A stretch of 64,000 nucleotides of DNA from Paenibacillus sp. SY21-1 (GTDB lineage: Bacteria; Bacillota; Bacilli; Paenibacillales; Paenibacillaceae): assembly GCF_005222705.1 (NCBI RefSeq), contig NZ_STGF01000029.1, positions 33,626-97,625 of the forward strand. The letters run 5' to 3'. The notes under the pieces are model-generated. The model saw only the letters and a program-made list of their open reading frames with translations. It was not told where the DNA came from and searched no databases. A program made the translations under genes and the position numbers. Shown piece after piece: positions 50,877-59,621 of the stretch; the stretch's first letter is position 1; every line of letters begins with the position of its first letter.

Positions 50877-51697
50877 AGCGGGTAAAAAAGCTGGCGGTCG
50901 CATTTACGGTGTTCATTCTAATGGTGCTCGCGATGTCTGCTCCTGCCAAGTCGTCCGCAGCGTCTGCAACGGGTTCTTTGCCGGAGTCTAAGCAGCTCAT
51001 TTACGACGAGGCGGGATTGCTCGGGCAGGAGGCGTACCAAACGCTGAATGCTCTCGCAAATGCAAATGGAGCCGAAAGGGAAACCGACATAATCATCTAT
51101 ACGACCGATAATCCGGCCAACTCGGATGTAAAGGAGCTGACGGAGCGTTTCTATGACGAACAGGCTCCCGGTTATGATAAAGCGCATGGAAATGCGGTCA
51201 TTCTAACGGTTGATATGCGAAACCGGGGCATTTATTTGGCAGGCTTCTATAAAGCGGAGACTTATTTGGACGATAAGCGTCTGGATCAAATACGCAACAA
51301 GATTACACCGGAGCTGACTGCCGGCGATTATGAGGCTGCCTTTCGCATCTATATCGAAACAGCCTATCGTTATCTGGACTTCAAGCCGGGCATAAATCCG
51401 GACAGCCTTCTATTTAACGGCTGGTTCCAATTGGCCGTCTCCCTGGGCATCGGCGGAGCGGTTGTCGGCATAATGGCCTATCGCTCGGGCGGCCGCGTAA
51501 CGGTGCATCGGCATACGTACGAGGATAAAGGCGCATCCGGCGTGCTCGCTAAGCGAGACCAGTATATAAGAACGACGGTGACGAAGCAAAAGATTCAGAG
51601 AAACAATGGCGGAGGCTCAGGCGGTCTGGGAGGCGGAGGCGGAGGCGGAAGAACCGGAGGCGGTCATTCGCATAGCGGCAGTCGGGGATCATTTTAG
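50873..51697 (+). CDS. YdjH-like TPM-domain protein
   Basis: The 274-residue protein has a signal peptide (LAVAFTVFILMVLAMSAPAKSS in two parts), an extracytoplasmic TPM domain (LIYDEAGLLGQEAYQTLNAL; ILTVDMRNRGIYLAGF), one membrane helix near LAVSLGIGGAVVGIMAY, and a Gly/Ser/His-rich tail (GGLGGGGGGGRTGGG). TPM domains occur in YgcG, PSII repair proteins and B. subtilis YdjH. GTG 50873 follows GGAGGGG and overlaps the ydjG stop, so both are translationally coupled. It is part of the psp-ydj operon. Confidence 0.85.
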   Translation: MKRVKKLAVAFTVFILMVLAMSAPAKSSAASATGSLPESKQLIYDEAGLLGQEAYQTLNALANANGAERETDIIIYTTDNPANSDVKELTERFYDEQAPGYDKAHGNAVILTVDMRNRGIYLAGFYKAETYLDDKRLDQIRNKITPELTAGDYEAAFRIYIETAYRYLDFKPGINPDSLLFNGWFQLAVSLGIGGAVVGIMAYRSGGRVTVHRHTYEDKGASGVLAKRDQYIRTTVTKQKIQRNNGGGSGGLGGGGGGGRTGGGHSHSGSRGSF

Positions 51698-51717
51698 CTG
51701 AAAGGGCGGGAATGACA

Positions 51718-52707
51718 ATGTTTTTTAGAAATCAGTTTGCCAATGTGGTGGAGTGGGAAGAGTTTCGGGATGATATGATTTTCTGGAAGTGGAGCAATCG
51801 GGAAATAAAAAAAGGCAGCAAGCTCATTATTCGTCCGGGCCAGGACGCGATTTTCGTAAACAATGGAAAAATAGAGGGGATTTTTGAGGATGACGGCGAG
51901 TACAGCATCGATTCCGATATTATCCCGTTTTTGTCGACGCTGAAGGGGTTTAAATTTGGCTTCAACAGCGGCATGAGAGTAGAGGTGCTGTTCGTCAATA
52001 CGAAGGAGTTCACGGTGAGGTGGGGGACCCAAAGCCCGATTCTCGTACCGACGCCGATGCTGCCGGGCGGCATGCCGATTCGCGCCAACGGCACCTTTCA
52101 GTTTAAAGTGAACGATTACGTGCAGCTTATCGACAAGATTGCGGGCATGAAGGAAAGGTATCTGGTGGAAGAGGTGAAAATCCGGATTACGTCCGTGCTG
52201 GACCAGCTGTTAATGAAGTGGATCAGCAGGGAAGGCAAGGATATGTTCAATCTTCAGGCCAATGCGGCGGATATTGCCAATGGCATTCGCGAGGATCTGG
52301 ATATGCAAATGCTGGACAACGGCATGACGATTACAGGCTTTCAGGTGATGAGCTTTAATTATCCCAAGGAAATTCAGGATATGATCACCAAGACCGCATC
52401 CCACGAGATGATTGGAAACTTGCAGAAGTACCAGCAGGTATCCATGACGGACGGAATCTCATCCGGCAAGGTGCAGGGCGGCGGAGCGGCCTCCGATATG
52501 GCGGGCATGATGATGGGCATGAATATGGCAAGCGAGATGCTGAAAAATATGAATCAAGGGCAGAAGCCCGACAGCAAGGACTCCGCGCCTTCCTCATCGT
52601 CCCCATCTTCTGCCGGAGGCGGGCAAAAGCCGAACTTCTGTCCCAATTGCGGCACAAAAAATGAAGGGGCCAACTTTTGCCCGAATTGCGGTCAGAAGCT
52701 AAGCTAG
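51718..52707 (+). CDS. YdjI-like SPFH protein with C-terminal zinc ribbon
   Basis: The 329-residue protein starts MFFRNQFANVVEWEEF, exactly as YdjI-type proteins do, and has an SPFH/band-7-like core (LIIRPGQDAIFVNNGKIEGI; FKVNDYVQLIDKI; ADIANGIREDLDMQMLDNGM), then a Met/Gly-rich helix and a double CPNCG ribbon (FCPNCGTKNEGANFCPNCG). In B. subtilis YdjI helps bring PspA to stressed membranes. ATG 51718 is better placed from GGGCGGG than ATG 51712. It ends the operon; a hairpin follows. Confidence 0.88.
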   Translation: MFFRNQFANVVEWEEFRDDMIFWKWSNREIKKGSKLIIRPGQDAIFVNNGKIEGIFEDDGEYSIDSDIIPFLSTLKGFKFGFNSGMRVEVLFVNTKEFTVRWGTQSPILVPTPMLPGGMPIRANGTFQFKVNDYVQLIDKIAGMKERYLVEEVKIRITSVLDQLLMKWISREGKDMFNLQANAADIANGIREDLDMQMLDNGMTITGFQVMSFNYPKEIQDMITKTASHEMIGNLQKYQQVSMTDGISSGKVQGGGAASDMAGMMMGMNMASEMLKNMNQGQKPDSKDSAPSSSSPSSAGGGQKPNFCPNCGTKNEGANFCPNCGQKLS

Positions 52708-52772
52708 CTGTCATCGTTCAACTGGCAAGCAGCTCATAGAGGTGCACTCGATAAGCGCATTCTCCCTACAAA

Positions 52773-52814
52773 CAAGCAGGCGCCCCTCCGATTACGGAAG
52801 GACGCCTGCTTGCG
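52773..52814. terminator. Hairpin between convergent genes
   Basis: CAAGCAGGCG pairs with CGCCTGCTTG and inside it CCTCCG with CGGAAGG. T-tracts are poor on both strands, yet the place between two convergent genes suggests a bidirectional terminator. Confidence 0.65.
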
Positions 52815-52871
52815 TTATGCGTAGGCTGACAAGCTATTGCCCGGCAGAGAGACAGACGGTTGTCTTCTTGC

Positions 52872-53825
52872 TTATTCGCCCAGCATTCCTTTTTTGAAAA
52901 TAGCCATCATCGATTCGAGTGAAATCGGGTCGCTGTAAGAGGATGCCTCTGTATCAATCGTAATGACTTGATTGTTTTTAACGGCCGGAATGTTCTTCCA
53001 GATTTCGGAATCCATAAAGGAGTTGTCGTTGTTCGACGGTCTGCTCAGAACGATGAAATCTCCTGCATACTCAGGAAGAACTTCCAGCGAGAGCGAGTAG
53101 TAGCCGGGTCCAAGAGCGTCCTGCTTGCCTTTCTCTGTCATGGACAGCTCCATAGCCTGGTACAGAATTTCCGTGCCGCGCGCCCATGCTTCGCCGAAGA
53201 TATAGAATTCTTTAGGGCCGGCTTCAAATACCGATACGGTTACATTGTCGCCGTACTTCGCTTTCACTTCTTTTCCAAAATCGGCGGCACGTTTGCTGAA
53301 GTCGTCGACCCAGGCTTTCGCTTCCTGCTCTTTGTTCAGGATTTTGCCGATTTCAACTTGTTGATCCAGATAGCTCAGCTTGCCCCAGGTATAAGCCACG
53401 GTAGGCGCGATTTTTTTGAGTTCATCCAATGTTTTCATTTCTGTGCCTGCAATAATCAAGTCCGGCTCAAGCGCTGAAATTTTCTCAAGATCAGCCTCGG
53501 AAACGACTTCAATACCGCTCATCTTTTCGGAGAACAACGGGTTTGCGCTTGACCATTGATCTACGCCAACAACTGGTCCGTCTAGCGACACAATGTTCGG
53601 GGCGTAAGTTAGAGCGACGATTCTTTGCGGATTGGCAGGGATTTCAACGGGGCCTAGCTCCGACTCATAGGTGATGGTACCAGAAGCTTCAGTGGTTGGA
53701 GCAGGAGCATTGGATGGCGAATTGGACGCCGACGATGATTCTTGACCATTCGAATTGTTGCCGCATGCGCTGATAACCAGCACAAGCATCAGCAGGGCAG
53801 TGAACATAAAAAATTTGTTTTTCAC
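52872..53825 (-). CDS. Iron-siderophore-binding lipoprotein (FeuA/YfiY type)
   Basis: The 317-residue protein starts with a lipoprotein signal (FMFTALLMLVLVISAC, acylated Cys near 21), a Ser/Pro linker, and a class III periplasmic-binding-protein fold (PQRIVALTYAPNIVSLDGP; EADLEKISALEPDLIIAGTE; FYIFGEAWARGTEILYQAMEL). It captures ferric siderophores on the outer membrane face and hands them to an ABC importer that is not in this window. GTG 53825 follows GGAG. A perfect Fur box lies 44 bases upstream, so the gene should be switched on by iron limitation. Confidence 0.92.
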   Translation of the reverse strand: MKNKFFMFTALLMLVLVISACGNNSNGQESSSASNSPSNAPAPTTEASGTITYESELGPVEIPANPQRIVALTYAPNIVSLDGPVVGVDQWSSANPLFSEKMSGIEVVSEADLEKISALEPDLIIAGTEMKTLDELKKIAPTVAYTWGKLSYLDQQVEIGKILNKEQEAKAWVDDFSKRAADFGKEVKAKYGDNVTVSVFEAGPKEFYIFGEAWARGTEILYQAMELSMTEKGKQDALGPGYYSLSLEVLPEYAGDFIVLSRPSNNDNSFMDSEIWKNIPAVKNNQVITIDTEASSYSDPISLESMMAIFKKGMLGE

Positions 53826-53868
53826 GTGACAGTCTCCTTTAATGAAAAGCTTTAATATTGCAAAAAAA

Positions 53869-53883
53869 TGATAATGATTATCA
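53869..53883. promoter_or_regulatory. Fur box
   Basis: TGATAATGATTATCA is an exact 7-1-7 palindrome identical to the Bacillus Fur consensus, placed upstream of the siderophore-binding gene. Confidence 0.92.
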
Positions 53884-54043
53884 TGTTCAAAAAAATTACA
53901 TTAGTAAATATATACGTTGCTGAAACGTTTGTCAACTGATGAACGGTTGAATTTTTTAGTTATTCTATGTAATCTAAGGGGTATTAATGGGATGCCGAGC
54001 AACGAAGCATAGGCTGCGCCAGTGCCGGGGGTGGGAACCAAGC

Positions 54044-55855
54044 ATGCATGGGTTAATCAATCTGCTGAACGATATAAAAATCCGCAACAAGCTGCTGCTG
54101 GCCTTTTTGATGGTTACACTCCTTCCGGTGCTGCTTGTAGGCGGCTACCTCACCATTCAAATGAGATCGATGGCGTTCCATAATGCGCTGGAGCAAGCGT
54201 CGGTCAATGTGGAGCGGGTATAGAAGCGGACGGAAGAGGTTATTGGCGTTTCACAGGACATTTCGTATCGTTTGACCAATGACGCCCGCTTAAAGCAGCT
54301 TGCCGTTCGGAATTACGAGAGCACTTACGATGTAGTCGAGGCGTATCGGGGCTATACGGATATCAGGGAATATTTGCGGCTGTATAATGAAATCTCAAGC
54401 ATACGGCTCTATACGGTCAACACGACGCTGCTGAATAACTGGGAGCTCATCAATCCTTCGCAGGCGATTAAGGAAAGCCAGTGGTATCAGGATGCCATGG
54501 AATACGGCAATTTAAGCAGCTGGGAATATATTAAGGATGAACGGGATCAGAACAAGCATCTGAGTCTGGTGCGCCGGGTCGAATTGGAGAGCTCTCACAA
54601 AGTGGGGGTGCTGGTCATTAATGTGAACAGCAGCAAGCTGAACGCCATTCTAAATCAGGAATCGTTCGAAACGATGATCGTCGACGATCATAATCATATC
54701 GTTGCGGCCAACCGGCCGGGCAACAGCGGCAAAACGCTTGAAGAAATTTCCTTCGATACGAAGCTGCTGGAGCAAGAGCAAGGAAAGGGCAGCTTTGAGA
54801 CGGTAGTGAACGGAGAAGCTTCGACCATTGTGATCGAGCAGCTGAAGCCTGATTCAAGCCGCAGCGGCCTGCGCATTATTTCCGTTTTTTCCATAGAGAG
54901 TATTGTAAGCGAACCCAATCGGGTCATTACCCTTGCTCTTACCGTCATTGCGATAAGCGTGCTGTTGGCCTTTGTCCTGATCCTTACGTTTTCTTCCTTG
55001 TTCTCGCGACGGATTCTGCAGTTAAGCAAACACTTTAGCCGGGTAGGCATTGGCGAGTTCAACACGGCGATTGTCATTGACGGGAAAGATGAAATCGGCT
55101 TGCTTGCAAGGCAATTTAATTCAATGGTACGAAGCATTAACGATTTGATGGCTGAGGTGCAGAAATCCAACGAGCAGAATACGCGGCTTGTCGAGAAGCA
55201 AAGCGATATCCGCTTTAAAATGCTGGCCAGCCAGATTAACCCGCATTTTTTGTTTAATGCTCTGGAATCGATACGAATGGAGGCAATTATGCAGGGGCAG
55301 ACGGAAATTGCCCGAATCGTGCGCTTGCTGGGCCAAATGATGCGAAGCAACCTGGAGGCCGGAAGCCGCAAGGTGCCGCTAAAGCAGGAAATGGACATCG
55401 TCCTCTGTTATTTGGAAATTCAGAAGTTCCGCTATGAGGAACGTTTGCAATATGAGTTTCAGCTTGATCCCGAGCTGAAGCAGCTTCCTGTTCCGCCGCT
55501 TATTATCCAGCCGCTCGTCGAAAATGCAATTGTCCACGGTCTGGACAATAACCTTGAGGGCGCTTTTGTAATCGTAAACATTAGCCGCAGAGAGGATCAC
55601 GCCGACATTCGGATTACCGATAACGGGACGGGCATAGCGCCGGAACGGCTGGAGCAGATTCTCTGGCTGCTCCAGCAGCAGGAGGATGTGGAGGGCGGAC
55701 GGATCGGGCTTCGCAATGTTCATGATCGATTAAGGCTTTCTTATGGCCAGTCCTATGGATTAACGATTGCAAGCCGGCCTAAGGAAGGCACAACGATAAG
55801 CTTCTCAATACCGCTAGGAGGGGTACTGCATGATTCAAGTATTGATAGTCGATGA
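54044..55855 (+). pseudogene. YesM-type sensor histidine kinase interrupted by an in-frame TAG
   Basis: From ATG 54044 the frame encodes MHGLINLLNDIKIRNKLLLA and a membrane helix, then stops at TAG 54221-54223. The same frame continues directly with KRTEEVIGVSQDISYRL, an extracytoplasmic sensor domain, a second helix near LALTVIAISVLLAFVLIL, a HAMP domain, a His_kinase domain (INPHFLFNALESIRMEAI) and an HATPase (PLVENAIVHGL; DNGTGI; GGRIGLRNVHDRL). With one codon restored it would be a complete 603-residue kinase. A CAG or AAG codon changed to TAG by one substitution is the simplest account. The stop lies after the first helix, so the natural product would be inactive. It overlaps the response-regulator gene by 26 bases. 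Confidence 0.75.
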
Positions 55856-57389
55856 CGAGCCCAAGCTGCGAGAGGGCTTGCGTCATCTGATTCCCTGGGG
55901 GGAGCTGGGGTATCATGTTATCGCGACGGCGGCCAATGGCTACGATGCGTTGGATAAATACCGGCTTCATCGCCCTGAGCTGCTGATTGTCGATATTCGC
56001 ATGCCTGAGATGGACGGCTTGGAGCTTATCGAGAGGCTGCGCGGGCAAGGCGAGGAATGCCGAGTGCTGATTCTAAGCGGGTACGCCGATTTTGAGTATG
56101 CCCAAAAAGCCATTTCCCATCGCATAGACGGGTATTTGCTGAAGCCGGTCCATGAGGAGGAGCTGATCAGCCATCTCAAGCAGCTTCAGGTGGACATCGC
56201 CAAGCGGCAGCATTTGAAAAGGATAGTCCAGGAGGCGCCGGCGAAAAATCAGGAAGGGCTGCTGAGGGGGCTCCTGCAGCCTGATAACGGAGGCGGCGAT
56301 ACTATCTCGGGATACGCCGCTGCATTAGGGCTGGCGGATGGAGGCTGCGAGGTGATGCTGGTAGAGCTGCTTGATCAGGAGCAGGCCGGCCAGGATAATG
56401 GCTGGAGAGTCGCAGCGGCCGCCGAGCGGCACTTCGCCAGCTTTGAACAAGGCATGTTTTTTAGCCTGCCGCCTTACATCGGCTTGCTATTGAGCCCGCC
56501 GCTTGCCGGACAGCGTGATTATGACCAGCTTCATGACAATTGGAGCGAATTCATGAGCAAGGAGGGGAGCGGCTTTATCGCGGCCGCCGGCGGGGCCGTC
56601 GCTTGTCCGGAGGACGCAGCGCTATCGTTCATGCGGGCGAGCGAGCTGCTGCGCCACAGCTTCTTTTATCCCAAGCATACGTTGATCCGAAGCGGCATGC
56701 CGGATGCCTACGAGGGCGCAAAACCTGATGCGCCGGATCGGCAGGAAAGCGAGCACAGGCTGCAGCTTGCGGTGGAAACGGGCAGCATTCACTCCATTGC
56801 GCAGCATGTTCACGAGCTTAGCGCTTCGCTGCTCGCCTCCGGCAGCGATGAAGCGCGTTTCAAGGAGACCTTTGTAAGAGCGCTGAATGCCGTGCTGGTG
56901 AGGCTTGAGCCGGCGCACCCGGACATTCGCGGTTATGCGGATCGCGAGCTTGCCCCAATCAGCGCGCTGTATCAAAGTCATTATTTAGCCGATTTGCAGG
57001 AGCAGGTCATTTTGTTCCTTGAGTCGGTGTCAAGTCAAGTCACAAGCGGCGCCCGCGGCAGCGAGGTTGTAAAAATGACTGAACTCATTCATCTCCATTA
57101 CAACGAAAATTTGAAGCTGGAAACGTTGTCCGAGCTGTTCAACTACAATACGGCCTATTTGGGCCAGATGTTCAAGAACGCGACCGGTGAATATTTTAAT
57201 ACGTATGTGGACAAGGTGCGTATTGAAAAGTCCAAGGCATTTCTCGCCCAAGGCATGAAGGTGTATGAAGTGGCGGAGAAAATCGGCTATATGAATCCGG
57301 ACTATTTTAATGCCAAATTTCGCAAATACGAGGGGGTTTCCCCGACCTCCTACCGCAAAACGGTCGCGCGAACCGGCCAGGAGAGATAA
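55830..57389 (+). CDS. YesN-type response regulator with AraC DNA-binding domain
   Basis: The 519-residue protein has an N-terminal receiver (MIQVLIVDDEPKLREGL; LLIVDIRMPEMDGLELI with the phosphoacceptor Asp near 55; LKPVHEEEL) and a C-terminal AraC tandem helix-turn-helix (NLKLETLSELFNYNTAYLGQ; VYEVAEKIGYMNPDYFNAKF) ending in PTSYRK. It is the partner of the YesM-type kinase, whose gene it overlaps, and should activate the sugar transporter genes that follow. ATG 55830 follows GGAGGGG. With the kinase broken, it may be fed by another kinase or be silent. Confidence 0.93.
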   Translation: MIQVLIVDDEPKLREGLRHLIPWGELGYHVIATAANGYDALDKYRLHRPELLIVDIRMPEMDGLELIERLRGQGEECRVLILSGYADFEYAQKAISHRIDGYLLKPVHEEELISHLKQLQVDIAKRQHLKRIVQEAPAKNQEGLLRGLLQPDNGGGDTISGYAAALGLADGGCEVMLVELLDQEQAGQDNGWRVAAAAERHFASFEQGMFFSLPPYIGLLLSPPLAGQRDYDQLHDNWSEFMSKEGSGFIAAAGGAVACPEDAALSFMRASELLRHSFFYPKHTLIRSGMPDAYEGAKPDAPDRQESEHRLQLAVETGSIHSIAQHVHELSASLLASGSDEARFKETFVRALNAVLVRLEPAHPDIRGYADRELAPISALYQSHYLADLQEQVILFLESVSSQVTSGARGSEVVKMTELIHLHYNENLKLETLSELFNYNTAYLGQMFKNATGEYFNTYVDKVRIEKSKAFLAQGMKVYEVAEKIGYMNPDYFNAKFRKYEGVSPTSYRKTVARTGQER

Positions 57390-57450
57390 GGCGAGGCGTG
57401 TGGACGGGCGGTCAAGCTTTGATGGGAGCAGGCATAATGCGAGTAAGCAG

Positions 57451-57482
57451 AGGTCAGTCGGCATTTCCGGCTGGCCTTTTTC
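57451..57482 (+). terminator. Intrinsic terminator after the response regulator
   Basis: AGGTCAGTCGG pairs with CCGGCTGGCCT (two wobble pairs), followed by T residues. Confidence 0.75.
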
Positions 57483-57553
57483 ATGCGCTCTTCCGTTCAG
57501 GACGCGAACGAATCATTAATTAACTCTGATTTTAGATAAAGTTTATAGGGTAG

Positions 57554-57567
57554 TGAAATCACTTTCA
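57554..57567. promoter_or_regulatory. Candidate CcpA cre-like site
   Basis: TGAAATCACTTTCA differs from the palindromic form TGAAAGCGCTTTCA at two central positions, one in the core CG. It lies 37 bases before the first permease gene. Confidence 0.35.
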
Positions 57568-57603
57568 TTTCCTTAAAATATGGCTATAGAGAGGAGGGGC
57601 TTT

Positions 57604-58584
57604 ATGAAAGCGGCAACAGGACTCGAGAAAACGGGGCCGAAGAAGCAATGGGGCACCCATAAGCCTGCTTCAAGGAAAAGGTTTTGGAAAACGTTTAAAA
57701 ACCAGAAGTTTCTGTATATGATGTCCATTCCTTTTGTGATTTGGGCGTTCGTGTTCAGCTATATCCCTCTATGGGGCTGGACGATGGCGTTTCAGCAATA
57801 TAAACCGGGCTTCGGCTTTTTTGAGCAAAAATGGGTAGGCTTAACGCATTTTCAGACGCTGTTTACGGATGAGCAGTTTTTTCTGGCGCTTCGCAATACG
57901 CTGGCCATGAGTACGATGGGCTTGGTTGCCGGGTTTATTTTTCCCATAACCTTTGCCGTGCTGCTTAATGAGGTGCGCTTGGGCGTATTCAAACGGTTTG
58001 CCCAGACGATTTCCTATTTGCCCCATTTTGTATCCTGGGTAGTAGTGGCGGGGATCGTGACCAAGATGCTGTCCGGCGAAAACGGGCTGGTCAACGATTT
58101 GCTAATGGCGGTCGGCTTGATTGACGCTCCGATTCAATTTATGGCGCAGGGCAAATTGTTCTGGGGCATTGTCACGATATCCGATGTCTGGAAGGAAACC
58201 GGCTGGAACGCGATTATCTATTTGGCGGCGATTGCTGGCATCGGGCCGGAGCTGTATGAGGCGGCCAAGGTAGATGGCGCAAGCAGGCTGCGGCAAATCT
58301 GGCATATTACGCTGCCAGGCATCCGTTCGACGATTATCGTGCTGTTTATTATGTCGATCGGCAATCTGATCAACATTGGCTTTGAAAAGCAGTTTCTGCT
58401 GGGGAATAACCTCGTCATCGACTACTCTCAGGTGCTTGATCTGTACTCGCTGAACTATGGGCTTGGCATGGGCAGGTATTCCTTTGGTACGGCGATCAAT
58501 ATTTTCAACTCGGTCATCAGTGTGGCGCTGCTGTTTACCATTAACGGCATCTTTAAGCGTACGGCAAAAGAAAGTCTGTTGTAG
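57604..58584 (+). CDS. Sugar ABC transporter permease (LplB family)
   Basis: The 326-residue protein has six membrane segments, starting with FLYMMSIPFVIWAFVFSYIP, and the conserved inner-membrane loop EAAKVDGASRLRQIWHITLPG (EAA motif) that contacts the ATPase. The start region FVIWAFVFSYIPLWGWTMAFQQY and the PG..FFEQKWVGL segment are those of LplB/YteP proteins. It partners the next permease and the lipoprotein at 59622 to import oligosaccharides; the shared ATPase (MsmX-type) is encoded elsewhere. ATG 57604 follows GGAGGGG; the longer frame from 57580 would not. Confidence 0.93.
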   Translation: MKAATGLEKTGPKKQWGTHKPASRKRFWKTFKNQKFLYMMSIPFVIWAFVFSYIPLWGWTMAFQQYKPGFGFFEQKWVGLTHFQTLFTDEQFFLALRNTLAMSTMGLVAGFIFPITFAVLLNEVRLGVFKRFAQTISYLPHFVSWVVVAGIVTKMLSGENGLVNDLLMAVGLIDAPIQFMAQGKLFWGIVTISDVWKETGWNAIIYLAAIAGIGPELYEAAKVDGASRLRQIWHITLPGIRSTIIVLFIMSIGNLINIGFEKQFLLGNNLVIDYSQVLDLYSLNYGLGMGRYSFGTAINIFNSVISVALLFTINGIFKRTAKESLL

Positions 58585-58604
58585 AACGGAGGTAGGCTTC
58601 TGAC

Positions 58605-59510
58605 ATGGGAAGCGCATTCGCAGGCCGCAGGTCCTGGTCTGACCGCATATTCGATATCATCGTGTATACGGTAATATTATTTGTTGTCATTGTGACAACC
58701 TATCCATTCCTGAACGTACTGGCTATTTCCTTTAACGATTCGCTTGACAGCGTTCGCGGCGGCATAACGATTTTTCCCCGTGAGTTTACGCTGGATAATT
58801 ATGCTCGGATTTTCTCTTACAGCGGCCTGGTTACGGGCTTTAAAATTTCTGTGCTTCGTACGATTGTCGGGACGCTGATCGGTCTGCTTACCGCGTCGAT
58901 GCTGGCGTATGCCATCGCCCGTCAGGAATTTCAGGCCCGCAAGTTTGTGGCGACCTTTCTCGCCTTGACGATGTATGTTTCCGGCGGCTTGATTCCGACT
59001 TTTATTCTGATGCGCGATTTAAGCCTGCTCAACTCCTTCGCCGTATACGTATTGCCAGGTGCGGTAAGCGCGTTTAACGTATTTATCATCCGTTCCTTCA
59101 TTGACGGCATTCCGTATGCGCTGCAGGAATCGGCCAAGCTGGACGGGGCCAACGACTTCACGATCTACTGGCGCGTCATTCTGCCTCTGGCCAAGCCGGC
59201 GCTTGCCACCATTGCGCTGTTTCTGGCGGTGGGGCAGTGGAATGCCTGGCTGGATACGTATCTTTATAACGGGTCCAAAGAGGCGCTTACGACCCTGCAG
59301 TTTGAGCTGATGAAGGTGCTTCAGAGCACCACGGCCGGCAGCGGCGGCGATTATCGCTCCATGATTGTAAGCCAGGCCAATAACCAGGTATCCCCGGAAT
59401 CGATCAAAATGGCCATTACCATCGTAGTAACCGTTCCGATTCTTATCGTTTATCCGTTTGTCCAAAGATATTTTGTGAAGGGCATGACGCTTGGCGCTGT
59501 CAAAAGCTAA
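58605..59510 (+). CDS. Sugar ABC transporter permease (LplC/YtcP family)
   Basis: The 301-residue protein has six membrane helices, with IIVYTVILFVVIVTTYPFLN at the start and the EAA-type loop ESAKLDGANDFTIYWRVILP. Features such as DNYARIFSYSGL, YVSGGLIPTFILMRDL and the C-terminal FVQRYFVKGMTLGAVKS are typical of LplC/YtcP. It forms a heterodimer with the preceding permease, whose stop codon lies 20 bases upstream. ATG 58605 follows GGAGG. Confidence 0.93.
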   Translation: MGSAFAGRRSWSDRIFDIIVYTVILFVVIVTTYPFLNVLAISFNDSLDSVRGGITIFPREFTLDNYARIFSYSGLVTGFKISVLRTIVGTLIGLLTASMLAYAIARQEFQARKFVATFLALTMYVSGGLIPTFILMRDLSLLNSFAVYVLPGAVSAFNVFIIRSFIDGIPYALQESAKLDGANDFTIYWRVILPLAKPALATIALFLAVGQWNAWLDTYLYNGSKEALTTLQFELMKVLQSTTAGSGGDYRSMIVSQANNQVSPESIKMAITIVVTVPILIVYPFVQRYFVKGMTLGAVKS

Positions 59511-59621
59511 GTCGGCCCTTCGGCCTTCAAGCCGAAATGAAAGCGCAAGCATGAGCGAGGTATTTGCAGGAGCATCCTGTTATACGAATAGAACCATTAT
59601 TAAGAGGAGGGTTTTTAGCAC

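Noticed and set aside
54044..55855. Pyrrolysine or other recoding at the TAG
   Set aside because: Genes here use TAG as an ordinary stop (for example dptG, dptH and ydjI), and no recoding element is visible.
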